Shown: one piece after another, positions 1 to 57,289 of the stretch | Layout of the letters: each line of letters starts with the position of its first letter | Numbering within the stretch: the stretch's first letter is position 1 | Assembly (NCBI RefSeq): GCF_000972845.2 | Contig: NC_040018.1 | Coordinates: 1,965,632-2,029,631, forward strand | DNA length: 64,000 bases | Reading direction: 5' to 3' | Source: Larimichthys crocea | Taxonomy: Eukaryota > Chordata > Actinopteri > Sciaenidae | Made by a program: the position numbers and the translations under genes | Notes under the pieces: generated by a model | Told to the model about the DNA's origin: nothing | What the model saw: the letters and a program-made list of their open reading frames with translations, nothing else | Databases searched by the model: none

Positions 1-143
1 CTGACACTGGAAAAGTGAAATACAAACTGTAAACTGCCTCACTGAACTGATGATGTCATTGCTTGAGTGTTTGGAGGGGGAACTCCCTAACAGAGGACTC
101 AGCAAGCCCCCACCCAACCCAAAAACACACGTATGTACATAAA

Positions 144-187
<44 letters not shown>

Positions 188-466
188 GAGGAAATGGAAA
201 AGTGATCTGTTCAGAGCCACCCTTGGCCTTGTTGAGGCAGCAGCAGCAGAACCAGCTGGAACACAGTGTGCTATCATGAAAGAGCAGGAAAAGTCGAACA
301 CCACTGACTGCTGCTTAGTCTCCAATAGCACTCAGAGACAGACTATACAGATTCCTCGGTATTTACACTTTGCACTTTAAACTTGATGCATAAGATAGTT
401 TCATAGTTTCTCTTTCCCCCTCACTCTCTCACATTCCCACACACACACACACACACACACAATTAC
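1..466 (-). other. start of the fbn1 intron after cbEGF31, with two CA tracts
   Basis: No exon is visible. The stretch holds (CA)n tracts at 147-185 and 439-461. The next expected exon, TB6, is not present, so this intron continues beyond the window. Confidence 0.7.
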
Positions 467-47087
<46,621 letters not shown>

Positions 47088-47186
47088 ATCCACTCTTTAA
47101 GTGTACAACTCCAGTGCTCGGTAGAATAAAAAAAAAGTTCTCCTTAGTTTCCCAGACCCGTCGACCTCTGCAGTCTGGAGTCAAAG
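47088..47186 (-). other. fbn1: 5' untranslated part of the first coding exon
   Basis: Ninety-nine nucleotides lie between the predicted acceptor (AG at 47,187-47,188) and the ATG at 47,085-47,087. A TAA stop in the same frame at 47,097-47,099 closes the frame 9 nt upstream of the ATG. Translation therefore cannot begin further 5'. Confidence 0.6.
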
Positions 47187-47444
47187 CTGCAAAACAATAA
47201 AGGGGGGAAAAAAAGAAAATATTTGAAAAAGACGCAGAGGAGAAAGACGCAGAGGAGAGTGCAGGAGATGCTGCGCAATAAAGAAAAACAACTCTGCTGC
47301 ACTCTGAAAAGAAGTTAGTGAGTTATGACTTGTAGCATTATTAAGTTAGAAAATCATCAGCTGAGAGTTGCAAAAGCTTGCAGTGTAACAAAACAACAAA
47401 AAAGATAATGCGCAAAAATGCGCACGGGTGAGTCGTAACTTTAC

Positions 47445-47560
47445 CTTGTCTCCCGAGCAGGAGATTCGCCTCGGACCCGACACTCAGAGGACTACTTCAC
47501 TTTTTAGTTGCAGGTATTGTTGAATAAACGTTTAAGAAAGTAAACTGCGGAGAATGAAGA
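47445..47560 (-). other. fbn1: candidate non-coding first exon of fbn1 (5' end approximate)
   Basis: On the minus strand a strong donor, ACAAG followed by GTAAAG, sits at 47,445/47,444. It pairs with an excellent acceptor at 47,187-47,188, a T/C-rich tract ending in ttgttttgcag, giving a 258-bp intron. Human FBN1 also begins with a non-coding exon before the signal-peptide exon. The upstream edge cannot be read from sequence. I set it about 30 nt below the TATA/MEF2-like box, which is a guess. Confidence 0.5.
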
Positions 47561-47588
47561 AAAGTCACTCAAACCTTTCGTTGAGCTG

Positions 47589-47598
47589 CTATAAATAG
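47589..47598 (-). promoter_or_regulatory. MEF2-type / TATA-like box upstream of the presumed first exon
   Basis: CTATAAATAG fits the MEF2 consensus YTA(W)4TAR and, read on the transcript strand as CTATTTATAG, could also serve as a weak TATA element. It lies about 145 bp above the first donor. Function is inferred only. Confidence 0.35.
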
Positions 47599-47704
47599 AT
47601 GCGCATCGTAACTTTTTAGGAGTCTGCTCGTGTGCATCCAGTTGTGTGTTGACTTTTGCACAGATAAGTTAGAGGAGCTGATGCATTCCAGAGGATGAGA
47701 ATGG

Positions 47705-47709
<5 letters not shown>

Positions 47710-47760
<51 letters not shown>
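47710..47760. repeat. (CT)25 tract in the fbn1 upstream region
   Basis: A perfect polypyrimidine/polypurine run about 110 bp above the MEF2-type box. On the transcript strand it is GA repeats, which can bind GAGA-type factors or form triplex DNA; neither is shown here. Confidence 0.9.
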
Positions 47761-47761
<1 letters not shown>

Positions 47762-47762
<1 letters not shown>

Positions 47763-49120
47763 CTCACAGCTCTTTCCTCATCCCTGCTCTCTGCTCAACT
47801 TTCCCCAAAACTGTTTTTTCTTTTTCTTCCCCTGTTCTCGCGATACAAAAGCTTGAGTGCAAAAAATGCACAAGTTAATGCTCTGGACCAATATCACAGT
47901 CAGCCTAGAAAAGTTTGGAAGAAGGCAGAGCATGCAAAGTATGATTACATGTACTATAAGATCTCTTTTTTTATTATTGCATTGTTAGAAAAATGCACCT
48001 GTGCACTCTTTACTGTAAAAACGAGTAGCTTTATTTATGTTAATAGATAATTTACTAATCTTTATATAGCAGTTATCAGACATTAATAAGCACATAGGTT
48101 ACCATGTTTTATTTATTCTTTGTATTTCCTTATAATGAATTATTAATGTTGTTAGCCCAATAATGAATGCTCAAATCTGAAGATATTAAGTTTTTTCTAG
48201 AATTAATCAGCACCTGCAAACTTTAATAAGTTCCTAATAAGTTAGGTCCAGTATTCCTGATACCCTTTTCCTGAAGCTAAAAACACAAATCTTGCATCTT
48301 GCTTCAGGAGAGTAAACAACTATAAAATGGATTCTTCACAATCTGAGAATCAAAAAGTTGTTGAATCTTTATTATTGCAACTTGTGTGGTACTAAAATGT
48401 AGTTTAAACCTTGATCAAAAAGTGACCTTAAAGTGACTTTCAGGTGTTTTTCAGTCAGTCACTTCCAAATAGAAACATAAACTATGGAATGAATGACTGT
48501 TTTAATCCTCCTTATTTAGTATTGAATTATGTCCAATAAATATTTACACTGTGCATACTGTACATATAGGGGAATTTTGTCCAGTGCAGTGATAGTTTTC
48601 ACACACACTGATTCATGGCTGCAGCCACACCCAGCAAATATAGAGTCGGCCTGCCTCCTCTCTCAAATATGCTATCACTCTAAAACCAAGAGAAACCTCC
48701 TGACACATATTCCACTATGTTGGTTTCCTTCCACTATCAGCTTTTTTCCCCTGCTTTCTTCTCCTCATGATTATTCACATTCTCGTCTCACACATGTCTA
48801 AACACAGCCTCAACCTGCAACTTATTCATAGACCATGTGTTGATGTTGCATGCTATATTTTATACTTTTCATCAAAGTAACAGTTTAGTACAGAGTACAG
48901 AGCTGTTTTTGCCGTGCAAAACTGAGATGAAAGACTTTCATTTTCTGTTTTTGATGATCCACATTGTGCCATTTTTCACCTCTTTTGTGAAGAAAATCGG
49001 GTTGCCTTGGCTTAGCTGCTCCAGCAGGCATAATCTTTTGTAGTATTTCATCTAATGTACAGCATAGTATACATATATATGCATCGTTAACCCAACTTCC
49101 ACAGTTTTTCTTTTCCATCC
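47762..49120. other. upstream intergenic stretch, no gene seen
   Basis: AT-rich sequence with only short open frames. No exon-like segment or recognised repeat was found. Confidence 0.5.
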
Positions 49121-49127
49121 TCCGACA

Positions 49128-49400
49128 CTCAGGTTGAGGCACGCATCTCCACTAGCCTCGCTGACATCTCCAGTTGGATGTCTGCCCACCACCTCAAACT
49201 TAGTCTCAACAATGCTGCACTGCTTTTTTCCCTTGGAAAGTCCTGCCCTCTGCAAGGCCTCTCCATCACTGCTGACAAGACCACGTTTACTCCTGAACAG
49301 ACTGCCAAAAGTCTTTGTCTGCCTCAAGACAGACAGACGAGTGTCAGGCAGCACCAAGAGTGCAACCAAATCCTGCAGATTTGCTCTCAATAATCTCTGA
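49128..49400 (+). mobile_element. LINE reverse transcriptase fragment
   Basis: The plus strand reads QVEARISTSLADISSWMS then AHHLKLSLNNAALLFSLGK, the well-known SWMxAHHLKLN...KTELLF segment of fish L2-type LINEs with several substitutions. No upstream catalytic box is attached, so it is an orphan piece. Confidence 0.75.
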
Positions 49401-49680
49401 CCATTTCATCTTTTTCTAATCAGTGTCCCTACAAAGACTTTTAATTTTTTTTCAATAGTTGTATCCTTAGACAGCCTCGCTCAGCCATTCCACTAAAATA
49501 TTGGAAAAATATTTCCTGAGTTTATCCGTGAGTTTACTCCCTTTGTAAACTCCCTTTGCTGCCTGCCCGTGACCTTTTGTATGAAATACTGATGTTTTCA
49601 TATAAAGGCATGCATTCTGCTAGCTGCATAACGAAGGAAACATTGTGCATTTTTATCTGACTCAGTGACTTCACTTAGAT

Positions 49681-50243
49681 CATTGGTTCTCAAACAATGG
49701 TAGTGGAGTATTACCAGTGGTACACAAACTCCCTCAAGTGGTACGCAGAGGAATCTCTTAATAAAATCATGTAAAAACATAATATTCTTTTAAAATACTA
49801 TAAAGTTTCTAATGAAAATAAACTATGAAATCTCTGGAATGTAATTTAAATTAATATTTGCATTGTAATAATTTTCTTTCTATAACAGCCTGCTGCGTAG
49901 TCACGTGCATGAACATAGCACACGCATACATCCACGATTAGTTATGAGCTGAAATGTGACAGTTAGATATTAAGTAAACGTGAAATTAATGGTTCAAAGA
50001 CCAATTAATGGATCCAATTTGGAAAAGTTATAAAGATAAGTTTGGATCAGGAGTACCGCCTTTTTCACCAAATTAGCTCTGGTTCTTGAACCAGTTTCAT
50101 TCAGGATTCAACAACAGTCAGCAACTGTTGCTGAACAGGGTCCGTCTAGGCTGTTGTATTGTAACATCTGTCATAATTGTGGTACTTGCAGAGCCTAATA
50201 TTTTCAAAAGGTGGTACACAGTGTAAAAATGAGAAACACTGCT
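49681..50243. mobile_element. possible hAT-like element with CAxTGGTTCTCAAA-type termini
   Basis: The left end cattggttctcaaac and right end gagaaacactg are near inverted repeats of the common cagtggttctcaaa terminus. Internal ggtacac/ggtacgc motifs match a familiar fish repeat. The flanking 8-mers (acttagat and ctcaagat) agree only partly. Confidence 0.45.
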
Positions 50244-50251
50244 CAAGATTT

Positions 50252-50278
50252 TTCTATGCTGATGACACAATACTTTAC
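50252..50278 (+). mobile_element. isolated reverse-transcriptase catalytic-box remnant
   Basis: Nine codons read FYADDTILY, the conserved F/YxDD box of non-LTR reverse transcriptases. Nothing alignable remains around it, so this may be the last trace of a LINE or chance. Confidence 0.3.
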
Positions 50279-50467
50279 TAGTAAAATGTAAATGCTCATG
50301 TTAATACAAAACTTTTTCCTAATGACCTTTGTCACCAGTTGAATCACTTTATTACTGTAAAAATAACAATGCATGGATTGGTTTACACTGATTTGTCTAT
50401 ATCTTGCCTCATTCCCTACTGCCATAGATGGTCAACATATGTCGACCATCCTCCAGCAGGGGGGAAG

Positions 50468-50612
50468 GTACTCACATCTTTTACGTAAGTAAAGGTAGCA
50501 ATGTCAGGGTGTAGAAGTTTAGCATAGCTAAGTAAAAGGTATGGATTCAAATGTTAAATTAAGTAATAGAAGTACCAAGAGTAAAAGTACTCATTGAGAG
50601 TGGGTCTGAGAG
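50468..50612 (+). mobile_element. left part of a hAT-like non-autonomous element
   Basis: actcacatcttttacgtaag, then agtaaaggtagcaatg and agtaaaagtactcatt, match the aagta-rich fish hAT-type repeat. Its right part appears at 51,606-51,690, after the Tc1 remnant. Confidence 0.6.
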
Positions 50613-50620
50613 TGCATTTA

Positions 50621-51605
50621 CAGTGGGTCTGAAACCACATTAAAAATCTGTTATAAATTCATGTGAGCCTGGAAATGATCAGAAAGCCTGAGGATTCAGG
50701 AAGTGAGTGAAAGTGTCAAAAGTCAATTTGTTATTCTAAGCACAGAGGAGCTTTCTCTGCATCAAATCATGGCTAGACTCAAGGTTGGGCAGTGCAAGGA
50801 ACTCTAAAACCGGATTAGTTGTTTCCAAAGCACGATCAGGCAAACCAAAAGTGACCACATCATCAGAAGATCAATACACCAAGCTTATTTCCCTGAAAGA
50901 TAGAAAAGCAACTTCGTCACAGATATGGAATTTGATACATAAAGAACACAAGACTCCTTGTCTTGCTTGTAGTAGTCTCATGGGAATGAGTAGGAGTTTT
51001 TAAACTACTTCTCAGGAAAGAAAAACAAGGCCAAACACTTGATGGGCTAAGAAATATCAGCATCTCATGGTGTATTCCTGGGGAAAAAAATCCTATTTAC
51101 TGATGAATCCAAGTCTGAGATTAATGACAGTAACCGAATGGTGTATGTAAGAAGACAAACAGGAGAGTGAATGCTACCGCAGCATATCAAACCCACAGTG
51201 AAACATGGTGGTGGGAATATTCATGTCTGGGGCTGCTTTGTCTACACTGGAGGATACCTGCACTGAACTGACTAAAGCAACCGTCCATTCTTCAGAGATG
51301 TGCTTTTGTTATGATCTTTACAGAGAAGGATTCATACTGCAGCAATAATGACCACAAAAACACCTCAAAGCTTGGCGAGAACTACTTGACAACCAAAGAA
51401 GCCCTGACTGTCATGGAATTTCCTCCACAGTCACCTGAACTCGACCCCATTGAACATTTATGGGGACACTTGAAGACTAAGAAAGCTAAGCGTTCTGTAA
51501 CATCACAAGAAGCTCTCTGGATCATTGTCAAATCATGCTGGGATAACGGGTCATCATGTTTTACACAAGCTTGTGGAGTCCATGCCCATTGAGGCTTTTG
51601 TGCAG
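50621..51605 (+). pseudogene. broken Tc1-like transposon with decayed transposase
   Basis: cagtgggtctgaaaccaca resembles a Tc1 terminus. Pieces of transposase follow in several frames: SGKPKVTTSSEDQYTKL (DNA-binding region), NIHVWGCFVYTGGY (around the first catalytic Asp block), NNDHKNTSKL (second block) and QSPELDPIEHLWGHLK (third block with the catalytic acidic residue). Stops and frameshifts make it inactive. It interrupts a hAT-like repeat and its 3' terminus is missing. Confidence 0.88.
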
Positions 51606-51690
51606 TGGAGTAAAAAGTATGAACTGTAGTGGAGAAGAAGTATAAAGTTGGAGGAAACTTAAATACTTAAGTAAGGTAAAAAAACTAAGT
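51606..51690 (+). mobile_element. right part of the interrupted hAT-like element
   Basis: gtggagtaaaaagtatgaac, gtggagaagaagtataaag and aatacttaagtaagg continue the family begun at 50,468. Confidence 0.6.
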
Positions 51691-51699
51691 AATTCCTAA

Positions 51700-52950
51700 A
51701 CTGATATTAGCAAGCCAAGAAGCTCAATCAGTAATTATACATACATGTCAAACAAGATTAATTCATGTCAAACCTCCACTGTGGATTTAATGTATTGCTC
51801 TGTCTCAGGAAATTGCCTTGACCTTCCATCATTATACAAAGCAGCTGGCCTTCAGGATTTACTTTCAGCTTCTCCTCGATCATGTTCTTTGGTACCACAT
51901 CACCCAGGCAAGACAGGAACTAATCAACAGACCTGTTGCAGAGCAGTTTTTTTATTGATTTAAGCCCACATTATGATTTAAAGTAATTAATAATCACAGT
52001 TACGCTCAGATCACCTTCGCTTCGCTTTCTTTACTTAATATTTCTCCTCTCTGCTTGTCAATCTTTCCTGACTGAGAAAAAGAGATCTGTTCCTTCTCCT
52101 TCACTCTCTTACATTATTATTATCTTGTCAATGAAAAATTATTTGGGACTCTTGGACCCAAATCCCTGGGTTCCATCATAACGGACGTAAAATAATAATG
52201 GAAGTACTAGTAAGTATGCTCTCTCTCTCTCCTGAGATCAGGCTGTGAAAGATAAGTGACCTGGGTGTGAGAAGCTAAGATGAGGGTGAATAGCTGAGTG
52301 CAAAGTGGTTTGGGGTGTGCTGGTGGGAGGCAGAGACGTCTCACTGGCTTTGACACCAAGAAACTGTTGACGTCAGGCATCGACAGGCTGCTATTGCAGC
52401 TTTTCCTTGTCTCAGTAAGTACAGTCACCCATGTACTGTACTTAAACGGACTAATTTGACTTTCTGGGAAGTACACTCATGCCTGTACTATAGTAAATAC
52501 TGGCTACAGCCAGCCAGTGAATCTGTATGTATGCATGCAGGTACATCGGGATTTGACTCTTTTTTTTTTGGACACATAACCTGTTAATTATTGGGCTTTA
52601 GTGGTGCTGGAAGTCAGATTCTTTTAACCTTTAAGTGGATCGAGTTTGGCTGCTTTCTCCTGTTTCAAGTCTCTGAGCTAAACTAACCATCTGCTGTATG
52701 TAACTTCATGTTTACAGTACAGACATCCACTCCAGTTTAAAATATCAATCTTTTTACTCTATTATATCTATCTGACAGATGAAGTCAGTCCAACCCATCT
52801 CGCCTGTAAACACGATAATCTTATAAATCCCAAAATGTATGTCTTTGGAACGCAGTCTTGTGTAAGAGTTAGAGAAGACATTATGCAACTGTTTTCACAT
52901 GCTGAGTAGGACTAGTAAGCTCACTTTCATGTGTAAAATTGGTGGAATGC
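51700..52950. other. intergenic stretch, no gene seen
   Basis: Unique-looking AT-rich sequence. Short open frames only. Confidence 0.5.
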
Positions 52951-52954
52951 CCTT

Positions 52955-53260
52955 TAAAGTTCAGGGTGTGTAAGATTTTATTATTCACATAATATGGCAG
53001 AAATTAAATATAACATAAATAACTATGTTTTTATGAGAAATGAGAATTGATATGTTTCTGTTACGTCTAATGAGCCTTCGATATGTAGAGACACTAGCGG
53101 AGTTATGAATGGACCAAAACACTCTAGATAGCACATTTCATGTTTTTTCTCAGCCACCATAGTTTCTCTTTACATGCATGAAAGGAGAGGTTGAAACAAA
53201 GGGGTTGCAATCCACGACTACACCGCTAGATGACACTAAATCCTTCACACTGCTCCTTTA
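52955..53260 (+). repeat. interspersed repeat family B, long copy
   Basis: It runs from gttcagggtgtgtaagattt to accgctagatgacactaaat and ttcacactgctcctttaa. It is a widespread teleost repeat. A partial inverted copy is in the fbn1 intron at 31.2 kb. Confidence 0.65.
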
Positions 53261-53299
53261 ATGCGTCAGTAATAATAAGCATTTGAGGCACAACACTCT

Positions 53300-54950
53300 G
53301 ACATGCAGTGAACATTTTGGATAACAATGTAGAGATGCCACCTTTAAAGACAGGCATACTGATACACTCAGACACAGCACACGCACACACACACTCACAC
53401 CACCTTTGCATCGTGAGAGTGAAAGCAATGACGTCAAACTGCAGGATTGCTTCTCGGGAAATTTCAAGTCATGCTTCTCATCAACATGATGTAGTGTGGG
53501 AGAAAACTGATGACGGGCAGAGTTGCCCACTGCGTTTACTCAGCACAGAGAAGTTGTCATTTACAGTAAGACCTCCCCACACTCCTTTAATTTCACCCTA
53601 CCCACCTCTGCTTCTCACCCCATCCTTTCCTCAGTTAATCTCCTTACTGTTCGTAACTGAGCGTGGGTTTCATTTTTGGGAATGTTTACTCCACTCGCCT
53701 GAAATGGCTGAACTAAAAAGCCTGAAATATACTGAAACAGAGGTTAGATAAACACTCTTTAAAGTGCAGTCTGATTGTTTCTGTACCAACAAAGCTATTG
53801 CCATTTAATAACAACAAATCTCATGTTCTGTAGTTTACTTTTTTCTTAAGGTTCACCGTGACAGAAGCTCATTTTTCTGCAGCTACATCACAAATATTCA
53901 TTTCACCAACTCGTTTTCTTGCCTATGTGTTTTCACATATCCCAAGGCAGTTTTTAATAGCTTAGATTGAGATTGTCTCTCGCTGTGCTGCGAGCAGTAA
54001 CTGTAGCGAGACTTTCTCACACTGTGTGTTGTCTTTGGCTCCAGCAGCCACGGTTCATTTCCTTTTGTCTTCTGCAGCACAACTGCTGCCAATATTCATG
54101 TGAAATATTTCAAGAAAATGAGCTGCAGCAGAAATGAGTCTCTCCCCCTCTCACTCTTTCGCACACACACTCACACACACACACATGCACTCTCTGTCTC
54201 TATGTGATTGTGTGCATGTATTTGTGTAATGGGGTCACTTGTGATTTTGGAATTTGGTTGCTTTTTTTGTCGTGAGGATAATGTAATGATAGACTTCTGT
54301 CAACTGTTTGGGCTTGGCTGTCTATTATCACATATGGTCTCCCTCACTAACGCACACTACACATATACAACGCACTGCTGCAGCACAAAATCAAACATAA
54401 CCACAAAATAACTCGGAGGAATCCCTTTTCGCCTCCAAATGGATCATTTTCCTTGTGTGTACCTAGGCGCTGCATGAACTCATTTCCCCTAGAAATTGTT
54501 TCCCCAGAAGAACAGAATAGAATTTTTCGGGTCATAAAAAGTTGTAATTGGTCCCTTTCATGGTGAGGATGCCTCTTTTAGACAACAGCTACGAGGACAG
54601 GGGGGAGGAGGCGAGGAGGGTTGACAGCGTGAGTCATCCCTGAGCGTGTCCTGGGAACAGAGTTTAATAGCTGGTGCACTCACCCTGGGGTTTGGACATA
54701 CTCTTCGGCCTCCGGCATCACTCCTTGATTGAGAAAACAGGACATTACATCAAAACACCCCCCCATGGATAGAGGGAAGCAGCCCCTCAAACCATACATG
54801 CTTAATGTCATCCTGATTAAGAGTTTGTATTCATGGGAGCAATAAACACTCTTGAATCTGCTAACGTAAACACTCAGGAGTGTTTCTTGCACACATGCAC
54901 CCAGTGCACTTTAGACGAATAGGTGGACAATTTAGGAAATACACTAATCT
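53300..54950. other. intergenic stretch, no gene seen
   Basis: Several medium open frames (for example 53,308-53,751) lack any domain or repeat homology I recognise. Confidence 0.45.
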
Positions 54951-54959
54951 GTGTTCTTT

Positions 54960-55140
54960 GCTGAGAACAAACATAAAGCTACAGCCAGCCGATTAGCTTA
55001 GCTTAGCTTATCTCAAAGACTGGACACTGAGGGAAACTAGCTAGCTGCTTCTGTCCAAAGGTAACAAAATCTGCATTCCAGCGCCTCTAAAAAATACTAA
55101 TTAACAAGTTATATCTTGTTTGTTTAATCCATACAAACAC
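54960..55140 (+). repeat. interspersed repeat family E, copy 2
   Basis: gattagcttagcttagctta followed by ctgtccaaaggtaacaaaat and ttaacaagttatatcttg is a common fish repeat pattern. It is related to the piece at 34,690. Confidence 0.5.
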
Positions 55141-55329
55141 AGATGTGTAAAAACATCAGTGCTACCCGGATTTTGTGCTTGACTTTTTCTTGACCCGGAG
55201 CAGTGACTTCCTGGAGTCTCTGCTGATAGCCTGGCAGCCTCGCAATAATGACAAGACTATGGATTAAACAAACAAGATATGTGAATTAATGAGCTTTGAA
55301 CTAGATTTAGCTGGCTGACACAAAAATAA

Positions 55330-56650
55330 TCCAGCCATAGATGGTTTAAAGCATCAATGTGTAACTTTTTCGACCATAAAATAACAGGTTCAAAATCATT
55401 TTGATACACTGACACGTAACAGACGGTGAATTGTGTCTGTCATTCCCAGGTACGTAATGCTTTACGGCACTAAGTGGTGAAACTGTATCATATTTTATGC
55501 AGGAAAGGTTTCCCCTCTGATGTCCTCCAGCTTTTTGTTCCCTGATGGACAGTAAATTTCTGGGAATTATAGCTGCTGTGAGCTGATGGTAGCTCAGTTT
55601 GTTAGCCGTTGTTAGTGTTTGTACCACAAGAGGAGGTTTTCAGGCCATGGGCGAATGCTGATTAGAAGTGGAGCCAGTGTCGTGACAGAACAGGAGCTGG
55701 GCAAGCAGGCAATGTAACCAGGCTCAGCAGCCTCTATGGACATAATGACAGAAGTGAAAAGACCAAAGAGGACGTTGACAGAGGAAGCTAAGAAGAGAAT
55801 GACCAAGCAAGAGGACGCCAGACAATAGTAAAATTGGGACCGACTTTTAGTTGTTTGCGAGAGCTTGGTGAAATAAAAGGCTGAAAGACAGACGCTGAGC
55901 TGGTCTTCTTGCTGTTGGACTAGTAAGTAATATTATCTGGCTGCTATGTCTTATGTTGTTGACCTTGTTTGATGTTTGGCTGTTGGTGATGGTTGTGTCC
56001 TATTCTGGCTGGTGACCTTTGTTGCATGTTATACCTCTCTCTCTGCCCTTGCCTCTCTACTGTCTGCTATTCACTGAAGGTGAAATCACAGTAATTGCAG
56101 TCTCCATAGCCACTGTAGACCAAACATGTTGTTATATTACTGAGGGGCATCAGCTGCGATGTAGCTGTGGAGCCTATGCACATAAGAGGTGCACACCATA
56201 ACTTCTTAATGCACAGCTATAAACTTGGCTGTAAAGATGGCAGAGCCAAGCTGACCATCTCGTTGCTGTAGCTTCATATTTACTCATAAAAGAGTCTTCT
56301 CAATCTGTCGTCTGCCTCTCACCAAGAAAGTTTTCTTTTTTTGGTTTATAATATATACACTGGTGTTTGGTAATTTGGGGAGGTGTAGTTTCTGTACATT
56401 ATGCACATGTACATTATGTGTTCATGTTATTTTGCCCACACTCACAGACACAGATTTATTCAGGGTCTGTCCTCTGTGGGGCACAGTGTATAGTATTTTT
56501 GGCTTGAGCCATCCATCCAGGCTGGTCTAGCCACCCACTTATCTCCCCTTCGCATGTGATTTACACAGAGTTGGTGTCCCCCCCACACAAATCTGACCAT
56601 CTTAGGGATGGAAAACATTCCCTGCTGAGTTTTCCCACCAGGGGTTCACC
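55330..56650. other. intergenic stretch, no gene seen
   Basis: The beginning (55,340-55,620) has the look of a diverged interspersed repeat (catcaatgtgtaactttttc). I cannot assign it. Confidence 0.4.
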
Positions 56651-56733
56651 GCCACCATCTGTAAGAGACACTCAGCACAGATGTAGAGACCCATAAACAC
56701 ACTCTATGCAAATAGACACAAAGAAATATACTG

Positions 56734-56739
<6 letters not shown>

Positions 56740-56787
<48 letters not shown>
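56740..56787. repeat. (CA)24 microsatellite
   Basis: A perfect dinucleotide run. Confidence 0.95.
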
Positions 56788-56789
<2 letters not shown>

Positions 56790-57069
56790 CTACAAGGTGC
56801 TTCCTTTATGTTAAGGTATCGATTCAGATAAGAGAGAGAACAGAAGAGGAGGTGGGGAGGATGACAGAAAGTGGTTGTCAACAAAGATACAGTAGATGAA
56901 AAGATGGGAGTGATGGAAAAGACAACACAGAGCTCAACCCTTTTTGCCTCCTCATTGTTTGGGTTCCCATAAAGCTTACTACTGCCACACTAACGCTAGC
57001 AGCTCTGTGAGGCTGCACTTTCGACATCTTTATAAAAATGTTCGAACTTCAGCTGGGGCCTTTCTGTGA

Positions 57070-57279
57070 GGAGTCTCTGTGTGTCTTTCCAAAGACATGC
57101 ACTTAATAGGTTAATTGGTGACTCTAAATTGCCCGTAGATGTGTTGTTCGCCTTTATGTGCCCTGTGATGAGCTGGTGACTTGCCCATGGTGTACCCCAC
57201 CTCTCACCCAAAGTCATCTGGGATAGGCTCCAGCCCCCGCCGTGACCCTGATGAGGATAAGCGGTTACAGAAAATGGAT
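57070..57279 (+). repeat. interspersed repeat family D, copy 1
   Basis: It contains ggttaattggtgactctaaa, gggataggctccagcccccg and ggataagcggttacagaaaa, hallmarks of a widespread fish repeat. It is inverted relative to the copy at 62,520. Confidence 0.8.
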
Positions 57280-57289
57280 CTACAGTATA

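Noticed and set aside
63..380. Open frames rich in TH or CV repeats around CA/TG tracts (also near 13.8, 36.8, 41.6 and 45.7 kb)
   Set aside because: They are microsatellites read as codons, with no protein support.
47091..47093. GTG two codons upstream of the ATG as the fibrillin start
   Set aside because: Vertebrate genes rarely start at GTG, the ATG follows immediately, and an in-frame TAA lies just upstream.
53308..53751. 147-codon plus-strand open frame
   Set aside because: Low-complexity segments, no domain, no splice or promoter context.
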